Positions 1 through 8,276 of a DNA stretch of 64,000 bases are shown piece after piece (the first letter of the stretch is position 1; every line of letters starts with the position of its first letter). This DNA comes from Caproicibacterium sp. BJN0003 (GTDB lineage: Bacteria > Bacillota > Clostridia > Oscillospirales > Acutalibacteraceae): the NCBI RefSeq assembly GCF_026314295.1, contig NZ_CP111108.1, positions 1,116,001 to 1,180,000 of the forward strand, read 5' to 3'. The position numbers were made by a program, and so were the translations under genes. Under the pieces are notes generated by a model. It was not told where the DNA came from. It did no database searches and saw only the letters and a list, made by a program, of their open reading frames with translations.

Positions 1-312
1 AAAGCTTTTTATATGCGACTCAATGAAGATGGAAAAACAGTTGCAGCTTCTGATTTGTTGGTGCCTGGAATTGGAGAAATTATAGGGGGAAGTCAGAGAG
101 AAGAGCGTCTGGATCTTTTGTTGGCGCGGATGAAAGAGCTGCATATGCAGGAATCGGATTATGATTGGTATCTGGATTTAAGACGCTATGGCGGAGCAAA
201 GCACGCCGGATTCGGGCTTGGATTTGAGCGGCTGATCATGTATCTTACAGGAATTCAGAATATTCGTGATGTACTTCCTTTTCCAAGAACGGCAGGATCT
301 GCTGAATTTTAA
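1..312 (+). CDS. asnS: Asparagine-tRNA ligase, C-terminal fragment (partial)
   Basis: This is the 3' end of a class II aminoacyl-tRNA synthetase; the reading frame is open to base 1, so the gene begins upstream of the window. The enzyme charges tRNA-Asn with asparagine in the cytoplasm. The fragment carries class II motif 3 (GFGLGFERL, the ATP-binding arginine) followed by the terminal [10 protein letters not shown] typical of the AsnRS/AspRS group; the [12 protein letters not shown] segment and the RTAGSAEF end fit AsnRS better than AspRS. No clear terminator follows the stop codon. The call is firm for the family; the upstream three quarters cannot be judged. Confidence 0.93.
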   Translation, partial: KAFYMRLNEDGKTVAASDLLVPGIGEIIGGSQREERLDLLLARMKELHMQESDYDWYLDLRRYGGAKHAGFGLGFERLIMYLTGIQNIRDVLPFPRTAGSAEF

Positions 313-398
313 TCTGCATTTTTTAATAGCCTAATTGCCCATATTCTTTACATTTTTTTCTCAAACTATGGTTTAACTGCAGGATTTTAATTTTTTAC

Positions 399-427
399 TT
401 GCATTTTCGAAAGAATTATTATACAAT
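399..427 (+). promoter_or_regulatory. Candidate sigma-A promoter for the aminotransferase gene
   Basis: TTGCAT at 399-404 and TACAAT at 422-427 are separated by 17 bases, about 55 bases before the start codon at 484. A GGGAGAG ribosome binding site lies at 469-475. Identified by eye only. Confidence 0.5.
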
Positions 428-483
428 AATTTAGGTTTTCACAAAGTTACAATAGTTAAGGAAACGATGGGAGAGATGCTTTG

Positions 484-1764
484 ATGGAATTTCAGTCAAT
501 GTCTAAGCAAGAGTTATCAGAGCTTTATAACAACCTGATGGCAAAATATCAGAATTATCAAGATCAGCATTTGAATTTAAATATGGCACGCGGAAAGCCC
601 AGCACTGCGCAGCTGGATCTTTCTATGGAGATGCTGGATCTACTGAATTCCAAATCAAATATGAAAGCTTCCAGCGGAGAGGATTGCCGCAATTACGGCG
701 TTGCAGACGGTTTGCCCGAAATGAGAAACCTCTTTGCCAATTTGCTTGGAATGGATGATCATAATATTATTGTCGGGGGAAACTCCAGCTTAAACATGAT
801 GTTTGATGCGATTTCCTGCTGTATGACACATGGATTTCAAGGCTGCAAGCCGTGGAGTCAACAGGGACATTTAAAGTTTTTGTGCCCGTCACCAGGATAT
901 GACCGTCATTTTGCAATTACAGAGTATTTTGGCTTTGAATTAATTTCAATTCCAATGCTTTCTACTGGTCCTGATATGGATGAAGTGGAAAAATGGGTAT
1001 CGAATGATCCGACAGTCAAAGGAATTTGGTGCGTTCCGAAATATTCGAATCCAACCGGCATTACTTATAGTGATGAAACAGTGCGCCGCTTTGCTGCACT
1101 AAAACCTGCGGCTGATGATTTCCATATTTTCTGGGATAATGCTTATTGCGTACATGATCTTACGGATACGCCCGATCATTTGCTCAATCTTTGGCTTGAG
1201 TGCCGCAAATTGAATAGTGTTGATTTGCCTATCTTTTTTGCGTCTACGAGTAAGATTACTTTCCCGGGTGCAGGTGTAGCGGCAATCGCTGCCAGTGAAA
1301 AAAATCTGGAAGTCTTTAGAAAACATTTTTCTTATCAGACGATCGGTCCTGATAAGCTGAATCAACTGCGTCATATTGCTTTCTTAAAGGATATTGACCA
1401 TGTAAAATTACATATGAAAAAGCATCGTGCGATTCTGCAGCCCAAATTTGAAGCAGTCGAGGCTGCTTTCGATAAAGAACTCACTGGAAAAGGAATTGCA
1501 GATTGGACTCATCCTAATGGAGGTTATTTTATCAGTCTTGATGTAATGGAAGGCTGTGCAAAAGAAGTTGTTTCTCTTTGCAAAAAAGCTGGAGTGATCT
1601 TGACAAATGCAGGAGCGACCTTCCCATATGGTAAAGATCCCAAGGATACCAATATTAGAGTGGCTCCATCATTCCCACCGATTGAGGAACTAAAGACCGC
1701 TGCAGATTTGTTGTGCCTCTGCGTACAAATTGCAGCTTGTAAAAAGCTATTAAAATCCAAATAA
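484..1764 (+). CDS. PLP-dependent aminotransferase, class I fold (aspartate aminotransferase subgroup)
   Basis: This is a 426-residue fold-type I aminotransferase. It resembles the subgroup annotated as aspartate aminotransferase (Pfam PF12897-like), which moves amino groups between an amino acid and a 2-oxo acid using pyridoxal phosphate. The Schiff-base lysine is probably in STSKITFPG near residue 257. NMARGKPS near the N-terminus, YSNPTG near residue 180 and the aspartate in FWDNAY also fit the fold, and NIRVAPSFPP near the C-terminus holds the arginine that binds the substrate carboxylate. ATG at 484 is preferred over TTG at 481 because it sits nine bases from GGGAGAG. The gene has its own promoter and terminator, so it is monocistronic. 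The substrate cannot be settled from sequence. Confidence 0.85.
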   Translation: MEFQSMSKQELSELYNNLMAKYQNYQDQHLNLNMARGKPSTAQLDLSMEMLDLLNSKSNMKASSGEDCRNYGVADGLPEMRNLFANLLGMDDHNIIVGGNSSLNMMFDAISCCMTHGFQGCKPWSQQGHLKFLCPSPGYDRHFAITEYFGFELISIPMLSTGPDMDEVEKWVSNDPTVKGIWCVPKYSNPTGITYSDETVRRFAALKPAADDFHIFWDNAYCVHDLTDTPDHLLNLWLECRKLNSVDLPIFFASTSKITFPGAGVAAIAASEKNLEVFRKHFSYQTIGPDKLNQLRHIAFLKDIDHVKLHMKKHRAILQPKFEAVEAAFDKELTGKGIADWTHPNGGYFISLDVMEGCAKEVVSLCKKAGVILTNAGATFPYGKDPKDTNIRVAPSFPPIEELKTAADLLCLCVQIAACKKLLKSK

Positions 1765-1808
1765 ATATTTTTCTGTGAATTTTCAGTAAAACAGAAAAAG
1801 CCACAAAA

Positions 1809-1843
1809 AGTCGGGGACTCTAGAAGATGTCCCCGACTTTTTT
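1809..1843 (+). terminator. Rho-independent terminator after the aminotransferase gene
   Basis: AGTCGGGGAC pairs with GTCCCCGACT across a ten-base loop and is followed by a run of T. Confidence 0.9.
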
Positions 1844-1876
1844 AAGATGTATATTTGAAATTGAAAAATAGAAGAA

Positions 1877-1905
1877 TTGACTTTTTGAGAGAATTCCTAT
1901 ACAAT
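1877..1905 (+). promoter_or_regulatory. Candidate sigma-A promoter for secDF
   Basis: TTGACT at 1877-1882 and TACAAT at 1900-1905 have a 17-base spacer. The secDF start codon follows about 65 bases downstream, preceded by GTAGGAGGATC. Confidence 0.65.
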
Positions 1906-1971
1906 AAATAATTGCTTTGTAATTTATTTTAGTGAGTCATACAAATCAATGATGTAGGAGGATCAGGCGAT

Positions 1972-4413
1972 ATGAAACGAGTGAAAAAACCCATGTTTTT
2001 CATTGTCGCAATTCTCATCTTTCTCTTTACTTTTTCATCTGCTTTTGGCCTGTACAAATTAGATGGAGATACGTCAACAACGTACATAAAAGGTGTTGGA
2101 GATATCCGATGGGGAATTGATATTAACGGCGGTGTAGAAGCTACGTTCTCTCCGGATACGGAAGGAACAACAGCGACAAAAGAGCAGATGGACTCTGCAA
2201 AATCTGTTATTGAGACCCGTTTAATCAAAAACAATATTACAGATTATGAGCTGTATGCCGACTACAATCATGAACGGATTATTGTTCGTTTTCCATGGAA
2301 AAATGGAGAAGTGACATTTGATCCGGAAGAAGCAATCAATGAGCTTTCTGCAACAGCACAGCTGACTTTCCGAGAGGGAAATCAATATTCCAATCAGACT
2401 ACGGATGACAACGGTAATATTGTTAAGACCGGTCCGACTGGCACAACGGCTTCCAGTATTCTGTTGGAAGGCAAAGACGTAAAATCTGCCAGTGCTGCAG
2501 TCCAGAATAATGAGTCTACCGGGAAACAGGAATATGTGGTTTCTCTGGAATTTACGGATGAAGGGGCTCAGAAATTTGCAGATGCAACGAAAAAAATTGC
2601 AAATGAAGGGTCTACACTTTCCATCTGGATGGACGATACCATGATTTCGTATGCGAGTGTAGATAAAACGAAGTATGGAGAAACTGGTATTACTGGTGGA
2701 AAAGCCGTTATTCAAGGTTCTTTTACAGCAAAAGAAGTTTCGACACTTGCAAATCAGATCAATTCCGGTGCTTTGCCGTTTAAGCTGAATACAACTAGCT
2801 TTAGTACTGTCAGTCCGGTTTTGGGGACAACTTCTCTGCAGGCAATGCTGATTGCAGGAATTATCGGGTTCGCCGGGATTTGCCTGTTTATGTTGTTTGT
2901 ATTTCGCTTGCCCGGCGTTGTTGCCATTATTTCTCTATGCGGTCAGATCGCACTTTGCTTTGCGGCCGTATCGGGATACTTCCCATTTATTAACAGCTTT
3001 ACTTTAACATTACCTGGCATTGCCGGCATTATTCTTTCCATCGGTATGGGCGTCGATGCTAATATTATTACAGCAACCCGTATTAAGGAAGAGATTTGCG
3101 CAGGGAAGAGCATAGACAATGCAATTCGTGCCGGTGATGAAAATAGTTTTTGGGCAATTTTTGATGGTAATATTACCACAATTATTGTATCTGTTATTTT
3201 GATGTTGGTCTTTGGCCCAACGAATATCCTTTCTTCTTTCTTTGGTCCAAGTACAACCGGATCGATTTATTCCTTTGGCTACACATTATTGATTGGCAAC
3301 ATCGGAAACTTTATCTTCGGCGTCTTTACCACCCGAACAATGACGAAGTCTTTGTCCTCCTTTAAATGTTTCCGTAAGCGCTGGCTTTTTGGCGGCGTTT
3401 CTGAGAAAAAACTGGCTGCTAATCCTGAGACTACTGGAATTTATAAATTCCATATTGGATTTAGTGAGAACAAAAAAATTTATATTGCCTTTTCACTTTC
3501 TTTGTTTGCAATTGGAATTATTTGTAACGTGATATTTGGCACACAACTGGATATTCAGTTTAAAGGTGGTTCCGTGATTAAGTATTCCTATCAGGGAGAC
3601 CTTCAGTCCAATGACATGGAGCAAGTTGCAAAAGATATTACCGGAAAAGATGTGACGGTTCGGCTTTTAGGAGATATGGCTGGAGGATCGCAGCAGAAGA
3701 GTGTTTCAATTAGCTTTGCGGGGACCGATAATATTACAGTTGATCAACAGACGCAGATTGCACAGGCTTTGAGTGAAAAGTATCCTGACTCTCAATTTAC
3801 AGTTGTTGAATCCAGTTCCATTAACCCAACGATGGGAAGCGATTTCTTTAAGAAGTGTATTGTTGCATGTATTATTACGGTAGTACTGCTTGTTTTGTAT
3901 GTGTCTATGCGCTTTAAAAAGATTGGCGGATTTCCTGCCGGAACGATGGCAATTGTTGCTTTACTGCATGATGTCCTGATGATTTATTTCACATTTATTA
4001 TTTTTAGGATTCCGATTAACGATAACTTTATTGCTGTTGCTTTGACAATCCTTGGTTACTCACTAAATGATACGATTATTATTTATGACCGTATTCGTGA
4101 GAATCGTCGACTTTTGGGAGGGCGTGCTTCCTATGCCGAGTTAGTGGATTTGAGTACGAATCAAACTTTGACTCGTTCAATTTATACCGCTTTGTGCACG
4201 TTCTTTGCAATCACTTGTGTGTTTGTGTTAGGGTCAATCTTCAATCTACCTAGTGTTACTACATTTGCGCTGCCTATGATGGTAGGGGTGCTTTCCGGCT
4301 GTTATTCTTCTGTTTGTATTGCTGGCCCACTTTATGTAGCTTGGGAAGAGCATAAGAAAAAGAAGAGAATTGCCGCAAAAGCTGCTAGTGCAAATTCACA
4401 GACCAAAAAATAA
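1972..4413 (+). CDS. secDF: Fused protein translocase subunit SecDF
   Basis: An 813-residue membrane protein joining SecD and SecF in one chain. SecDF works beside SecYEG and uses the proton gradient to help pull secreted proteins across the membrane. The SecD half has an N-terminal transmembrane helix, the conserved DIRWGIDINGG near residues 44-54, a large external domain, then a helix bundle containing GMGVDANIITATR. The SecF half begins near residue 490 with its own helix, shows QLDIQFKGG near 525-533, and ends with a second bundle containing GYSLNDTIIIYDRIRENRR and NQTLTRSIYT. Both halves look complete, with about twelve membrane segments. AGGAGG precedes the ATG and a strong terminator follows. 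Its usual partner yajC lies 30 kb away behind queA and tgt, where separate secD and secF genes often sit. Confidence 0.95.
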   Translation: MKRVKKPMFFIVAILIFLFTFSSAFGLYKLDGDTSTTYIKGVGDIRWGIDINGGVEATFSPDTEGTTATKEQMDSAKSVIETRLIKNNITDYELYADYNHERIIVRFPWKNGEVTFDPEEAINELSATAQLTFREGNQYSNQTTDDNGNIVKTGPTGTTASSILLEGKDVKSASAAVQNNESTGKQEYVVSLEFTDEGAQKFADATKKIANEGSTLSIWMDDTMISYASVDKTKYGETGITGGKAVIQGSFTAKEVSTLANQINSGALPFKLNTTSFSTVSPVLGTTSLQAMLIAGIIGFAGICLFMLFVFRLPGVVAIISLCGQIALCFAAVSGYFPFINSFTLTLPGIAGIILSIGMGVDANIITATRIKEEICAGKSIDNAIRAGDENSFWAIFDGNITTIIVSVILMLVFGPTNILSSFFGPSTTGSIYSFGYTLLIGNIGNFIFGVFTTRTMTKSLSSFKCFRKRWLFGGVSEKKLAANPETTGIYKFHIGFSENKKIYIAFSLSLFAIGIICNVIFGTQLDIQFKGGSVIKYSYQGDLQSNDMEQVAKDITGKDVTVRLLGDMAGGSQQKSVSISFAGTDNITVDQQTQIAQALSEKYPDSQFTVVESSSINPTMGSDFFKKCIVACIITVVLLVLYVSMRFKKIGGFPAGTMAIVALLHDVLMIYFTFIIFRIPINDNFIAVALTILGYSLNDTIIIYDRIRENRRLLGGRASYAELVDLSTNQTLTRSIYTALCTFFAITCVFVLGSIFNLPSVTTFALPMMVGVLSGCYSSVCIAGPLYVAWEEHKKKKRIAAKAASANSQTKK

Positions 4414-4430
4414 ACTCTAAGATTAAGAAA

Positions 4431-4476
4431 AAGCAAGGTCCAACCGCTCCTTTGATCGGTTGGACCTTGCTTTTTT
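4431..4476. terminator. Bidirectional terminator between secDF and the nitroreductase gene
   Basis: A 16-bp near-perfect stem (AAGCAAGGTCCAACCG and its complement) with A/T tracts on both sides serves the two convergent genes. The nitroreductase stop codon begins inside its T tract. Confidence 0.9.
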
Positions 4477-5029
4477 ATTTTTTCGATTTTCCCCATGAGT
4501 CGTAGTAAACCATAGTATCCAAAGGCCTTCTAGGACGAGGTGCCGGGCGTGCTTCTGCAGAATATCCAATCGGAATAATTCCACATATATATTGATTTTC
4601 AGGAATTCCTAAAATTGGGTGGACGTCTTTTTGATCGAACCACCCGGTCCAGCAGGCCGCAAGGCCATCATGCTCCACTTCCAGTAAAAGATTTTCAATG
4701 GCAATGGCAGTGTCGCGAATAATTTGCTTTAGTTCCGGTTCTGGGCTGTTTTCATCGAGATGAAAGGGACCGTCTTTTTTTCTGCAGGTAATATCTGCAG
4801 TACAAACCAACAGAACAGGTGCTTCTTTCATCCATCTTTGATTATGATCTGCGGAAATTAAAGCATTTTTGATGGCTGCAGACCGGACAACAATAAAATT
4901 CCAGGGCTGTGTATTATCCCCGGAAGGAGCAAGCCTTGCACTTTCGATTAAATCAAGAATTTGTTTGTCTGTAACATCGCGGGTAGAATATTTTCGAATA
5001 CTTCTTCTGGATTCAATTTCTTTTAGCAT
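4475..5029 (-). CDS. Nitroreductase family protein
   Basis: A 184-residue flavoprotein of the NfsB/FRP nitroreductase superfamily. These enzymes bind FMN as dimers and pass electrons from NAD(P)H to nitro groups, quinones or other small electrophiles. The N-terminus has the FMN-binding signature RRSIRKYSTRDV, followed by ARLAPSGDNTQPWNFIVV, which normally contacts the flavin phosphate and ring. AACWTGWFD and IPIGYSAEA also match the family. The length is typical. The start ATG lies seven bases after AGGAGGAATC. The neighbouring glycosyltransferase is on the same strand but is separated by its own terminator. The physiological substrate is not predictable. Confidence 0.88.
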   Translation of the reverse strand: MLKEIESRRSIRKYSTRDVTDKQILDLIESARLAPSGDNTQPWNFIVVRSAAIKNALISADHNQRWMKEAPVLLVCTADITCRKKDGPFHLDENSPEPELKQIIRDTAIAIENLLLEVEHDGLAACWTGWFDQKDVHPILGIPENQYICGIIPIGYSAEARPAPRPRRPLDTMVYYDSWGKSKK

Positions 5030-5056
5030 TTTGATTCCTCCTGTTACAAAAATAGA

Positions 5057-5094
5057 AAAGCCGCCGAAAAATCATTAGAAAATTCGGCGACTTT
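5057..5094 (-). terminator. Terminator after the minus-strand glycosyltransferase gene
   Basis: Read on the minus strand, AGTCGCCGAATTT and its near complement AAATTTTTCGGCGGCT form a stem of about 12 bp followed by TTTTC. It lies directly after the stop codon at 5099. Confidence 0.75.
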
Positions 5095-5098
5095 GAGT

Positions 5099-6325
5099 TT
5101 AATGATTATTTTGTGACTTGTTCGAAACATGATGAATATGCATGGAACCACTATTGGCTTTTTCGGCGCTGTGAGGGTGTTCCATTGCATTTCGATAATC
5201 CTGCACCATAATAGCGGCAAGCGCTTCACAGGTTAATCCTGCCGTGCTTCTTCTCACCAATTTTCGGAGAAGACCTTCGCCTTCTAAGTCAAGCTGGCTC
5301 AGCATACGCAGTTTGTCGCCCAGCTGAGAGGCGTGTTCAAACAAAAATCCGTTGACGCCTTCTCTTACTAGTTCAGCATTCGCACTGCTTTGTTCCAAAA
5401 GGACTGGAAGACCGGCCGCCATTGCCTCTAGAGGAGAAGCTTTGATCGCGGCAGACTTGCTGGCACTGACAAATGCTCTGCAGCATGAGAAACAGCGGTT
5501 CAAATCATCTTTTGAAAGGTCTCCTGCAAAAGTTACTTTTGAAGAGATTCCAAGCATTTTGGCACGCTCTGTCAGAATTGCAGAATCAGGTCCGCTTCCG
5601 GCAATGATCAGGCGAAGTCGATCCTGCACTGAAACACTGGAATTCCAATATTGAAGTAGTTCATTGACGCCGCAGTCTCCCATTAATCTGCCGGCAAAAA
5701 CAAATGCAGTTTCGTCCGGCTGAATCTGCAACTGCTCACGCATTTCCAGATCGATTCCGTGGATTGGAGAAAAAGTCTCAAGATCAACGCAAAAAGGAGA
5801 TCGATGCATTTTACAGTGAATATCAAGTTTGCGAAGAATCTCTTTTGTTTTTCCGGAAGGAACACAAATGGTATCGGCAGCAGTGCACAGCTTTCGTAAA
5901 GTGCTGCGAGCTTTCATTTTGAGAAGACTGTCATAAATGCGGTTGACACCAGCATCTTCGGTCGTATCATAAAGATTCAAAAGAGTCAGCACAAACGGAA
6001 GCTGGTTTGTTTCGGCTACATGAAGCGCAGAGAGTCCCATATCATCTGCTGTTACTGCGTGAATAATGTTGGGACGAAATGCTTCCATAATATCGTAAAC
6101 CGGAGAAAGCATACTCGATTTTACAGAATACCCATAATAATTTGAAGACACCTTTGCGGGACAAAAAATAGTATCATCTTGAGTATAACAATCATCTGCT
6201 TCCGGATCGCAGGTAACCAATAAAACAGTGTGTCCTGCACGGGAAAGGCTTTTTTTCAGAATTGATACATATGCAGATGCATCACTGTGCGCATTACTTG
6301 CTCCGGAAAATAATGCAATTCTCAT
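5099..6325 (-). CDS. GT4-type glycosyltransferase, degenerate at key positions
   Basis: A 408-residue GT-B fold protein most like family GT4 lipid or polysaccharide glycosyltransferases, such as diacylglycerol glucosyltransferases. The N-terminal domain starts MRIALFSGASNAHSD, and the C-terminal nucleotide-sugar domain shows FVFAGRLMGDCGVNELL, RLIIAGSGPDS and LEAMAAGLPVLLE. Two family features look lost: the first glutamate of the EX7E motif is alanine (SKSAAIKASPLEAMA), and the usual T-x-H-T segment near residue 120 reads TLLNLYD. The C-terminus is extended and histidine-rich. AATGGAGGACTCCCA precedes the ATG. An extended -10 and a cre-like site lie upstream, next to hprK. It may be catalytically altered or a regulatory paralogue; the substrate is unknown. 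Confidence 0.75.
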   Translation of the reverse strand: MRIALFSGASNAHSDASAYVSILKKSLSRAGHTVLLVTCDPEADDCYTQDDTIFCPAKVSSNYYGYSVKSSMLSPVYDIMEAFRPNIIHAVTADDMGLSALHVAETNQLPFVLTLLNLYDTTEDAGVNRIYDSLLKMKARSTLRKLCTAADTICVPSGKTKEILRKLDIHCKMHRSPFCVDLETFSPIHGIDLEMREQLQIQPDETAFVFAGRLMGDCGVNELLQYWNSSVSVQDRLRLIIAGSGPDSAILTERAKMLGISSKVTFAGDLSKDDLNRCFSCCRAFVSASKSAAIKASPLEAMAAGLPVLLEQSSANAELVREGVNGFLFEHASQLGDKLRMLSQLDLEGEGLLRKLVRRSTAGLTCEALAAIMVQDYRNAMEHPHSAEKANSGSMHIHHVSNKSQNNH

Positions 6326-6374
6326 TGGGAGTCCTCCATTTATGCTAAATGTACAAAAAATTTTTCGAATTATT

Positions 6375-6396
6375 TTTAAGCGCTTCCATTATAACA
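6375..6396 (-). promoter_or_regulatory. Extended -10 promoter with cre-like site before the glycosyltransferase gene
   Basis: On the minus strand, TGTTATAAT (6388-6396) is an extended -10. It is followed at once by TGGAAGCGCTTAAA (6375-6388), which matches the catabolite response element pattern TGnAAnCGnTnnCA except at the penultimate base. A CcpA site here would block initiation. The match was made by eye and short cre-like sites occur by chance. Confidence 0.4.
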
Positions 6397-6431
6397 CGAT
6401 TTCTGTTTTCTTAAAAGAAAATCTTTTGGTT

Positions 6432-6465
6432 TTGACTTTAAACTTATCCATCTATGCGATATAAT
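6432..6465 (+). promoter_or_regulatory. Possible promoter for the hprK gene block
   Basis: TTGACT at 6432-6437 and TATAAT at 6460-6465 lie 70 to 100 bases before hprK. Their 22-base gap is too long for a standard pair. Either TATGCG at 6454-6459 (16-base gap) is the -10 for TTGACT, or TTTAAA at 6437-6442 is the -35 for TATAAT (17-base gap). Confidence 0.4.
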
Positions 6466-6534
6466 GAATCTATTGTAAGTTTATTAGAAAATAATTTTTT
6501 TAGGACGTTACAATAGGAAAAGAGGGTGTTAAGA

Positions 6535-7500
6535 TTGGCAGAAAATTTTACGGTTAGTCTTTCAAAAATCATTCAGGAAATTTCTTTGAATATTGTTAGT
6601 ATGCCCTGTAATCCAGATGAAGTCTTGATTTCTTCAAAAGATGTGAATCGTCCAGGATTGGAACTCAATGGTTTTTATAAGTATTATGATACCACTCGCA
6701 TCATTATTATTGGAAATGCCGAGACTGCTTTTTTAAATGATTGTACACCGGAGCGCCGAGCAGAAGTATTGGACAAAATTTTTTCAGCTAAGCCGCCGGC
6801 TGTTATTATTGCGAGAAATTTAACTCCGGCACCGGAACTTCTTGCTGCAACAAAGCACTATCAGATTCCTGTCTTAGAGACATCAGATACGACAAGCAGT
6901 CTTGTCGCAGCTTTAGTTACTTATTTAAACGAAGAGCTGGCACCTCGTGTTACGCGTCATGGAGTTTTGGTGGAAGTTTATGGAGAAGGAATCCTTTTGG
7001 TGGGAGACAGCGGCGTTGGAAAAAGTGAAACCGCAGTAGAACTCATCAAACGCGGTCATCGGCTGGTTGCAGATGATGCCGTAGAAATTCGTCGCGTTTC
7101 CGTAGAAACTTTAATTGGTCAGGCACCAGAAAATATTCGTCATTTTATCGAACTTCGGGGAATTGGAATCATCAATGCCCGCCGCATTTTTGGTATGGGT
7201 GCTGTTAAAATGAGCGAAAAATTGGATATGATTATTAATCTGGAACTTTGGAACAATGAAAAAATCTATGACAGAATGGGCCTTGATAATGAATATACAG
7301 AGCTTTTGGGAGTAAAAGTTCCTGTGTTGACAATCCCGGTAAAGCCGGGACGAAATCTTGCTGTTATTATTGAAGTTGCCGCAATGAATAATCGTCAGAA
7401 AAAGATGGGATATAATGGGGCACAGGAATTGTTAAAACATCTTGGAATGGACCCCGATATGATGAAACAAAAGGAAACAAAATTAGATTTGTCGTTTTAA
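6535..7500 (+). CDS. hprK: HPr kinase/phosphorylase
   Basis: This enzyme phosphorylates and dephosphorylates Ser46 of HPr, the switch that turns on CcpA-mediated carbon catabolite control in Firmicutes. The chain has about 321 residues. The N-terminal domain contains the DTTSSLV segment, and RHGVLVEVYGEGILLVGDSGVGKSE gives the Walker A loop near residue 157 inside the catalytic domain. The family signature LIKRGHRLVADDAVE and the K3-like ELRGIGIINAR follow, and NVAVI-type sequence RNLAVIIEVAA ends the fold. TTG at 6535 is preferred because it lies eight bases after GAAAAGAGGG; GTG at 6526 overlaps that site. It heads a block with php, murB, rapZ, whiA and dnaE, an arrangement common in Clostridia. 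Confidence 0.95.
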   Translation: MAENFTVSLSKIIQEISLNIVSMPCNPDEVLISSKDVNRPGLELNGFYKYYDTTRIIIIGNAETAFLNDCTPERRAEVLDKIFSAKPPAVIIARNLTPAPELLAATKHYQIPVLETSDTTSSLVAALVTYLNEELAPRVTRHGVLVEVYGEGILLVGDSGVGKSETAVELIKRGHRLVADDAVEIRRVSVETLIGQAPENIRHFIELRGIGIINARRIFGMGAVKMSEKLDMIINLELWNNEKIYDRMGLDNEYTELLGVKVPVLTIPVKPGRNLAVIIEVAAMNNRQKKMGYNGAQELLKHLGMDPDMMKQKETKLDLSF

Positions 7501-7520
7501 ATATTGGAAAGGACGAATGA

Positions 7521-8276
7521 ATGAAGATTATCGCTGATTTGCATACACATACAGTTGCTTCTACGCACGCATATAGTACTTTGCAGGAAATGGTGACCGC
7601 AGCCTCTGAAATGGGGCTTTCTGCAATTGCTGTTACAGATCATGGAGTGGAGATGCCCGGCGCGCCTAAGGCTGGTACTTGGTATTTTTCCAATCTCCGA
7701 TCAATTCCGCATCTTTACCATGGTATATTAGTCCTTCGCGGACAAGAAACCAATGTGCTCAATATGGAAGGGGAGATTGATCTCGAAAAGGAGGCGGAGC
7801 CATGGATGGATTGGGTTGTTGCCTCCATTCATCCGCCATGCTTTCGAAGTGGAGAAAAACAGAAGGATGTAACAAGCGCATGGCAGGGAATTGCAGAGAA
7901 CCCTATCGTAAACGTAATTGGCCATTGCGGAGATCCCCGTTTTCCTTTTGACTACGAAAAGATGATTCCGATTTTTCGAGATGCAGGAAAATTAGTTGAA
8001 CTAAATGAAGCTACTTTTTCTGTTCGGTCACAGTCAACTTCAAACTGTAAAAAGATTATGCAGTTATGTAAAAAATATTCAGCACCGATTGTTGTGAATA
8101 GCGATTCTCATTTTTCGGCGAATGTAGGAAAATTTCCGCAGGCTTTAGCACTACTGCAAGAACTGAATTTTCCGGAAGAGCTGATTATTAATTCAAATAT
8201 AGAACGATTGAGAAAATATTTGCAGTGTTATACCCGTGTCTTTGAGGACCATGCCCTATCTGAAGGAGGATTTTGA
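7521..8276 (+). CDS. PHP domain phosphatase, YcdX-like
   Basis: A 251-residue PHP (polymerase and histidinol phosphatase) domain hydrolase of the YcdX type, a trinuclear-metal phosphoesterase. Metal-binding residues are seen in order: DLHTHT at residues 6-11, VTDHG near 41, RGQETN near 73, SIHPP near 102, IGHCGDPRFPFD near 133 and VVNSDSHF near 191. The family length is about 245, so it is complete. The start ATG follows GGAAAGGACG. It overlaps murB by one base (TGATG), implying translational coupling. The physiological substrate is not established from sequence. PHP phosphatase genes are often found in this hprK-murB neighbourhood. Confidence 0.87.
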   Translation: MKIIADLHTHTVASTHAYSTLQEMVTAASEMGLSAIAVTDHGVEMPGAPKAGTWYFSNLRSIPHLYHGILVLRGQETNVLNMEGEIDLEKEAEPWMDWVVASIHPPCFRSGEKQKDVTSAWQGIAENPIVNVIGHCGDPRFPFDYEKMIPIFRDAGKLVELNEATFSVRSQSTSNCKKIMQLCKKYSAPIVVNSDSHFSANVGKFPQALALLQELNFPEELIINSNIERLRKYLQCYTRVFEDHALSEGGF

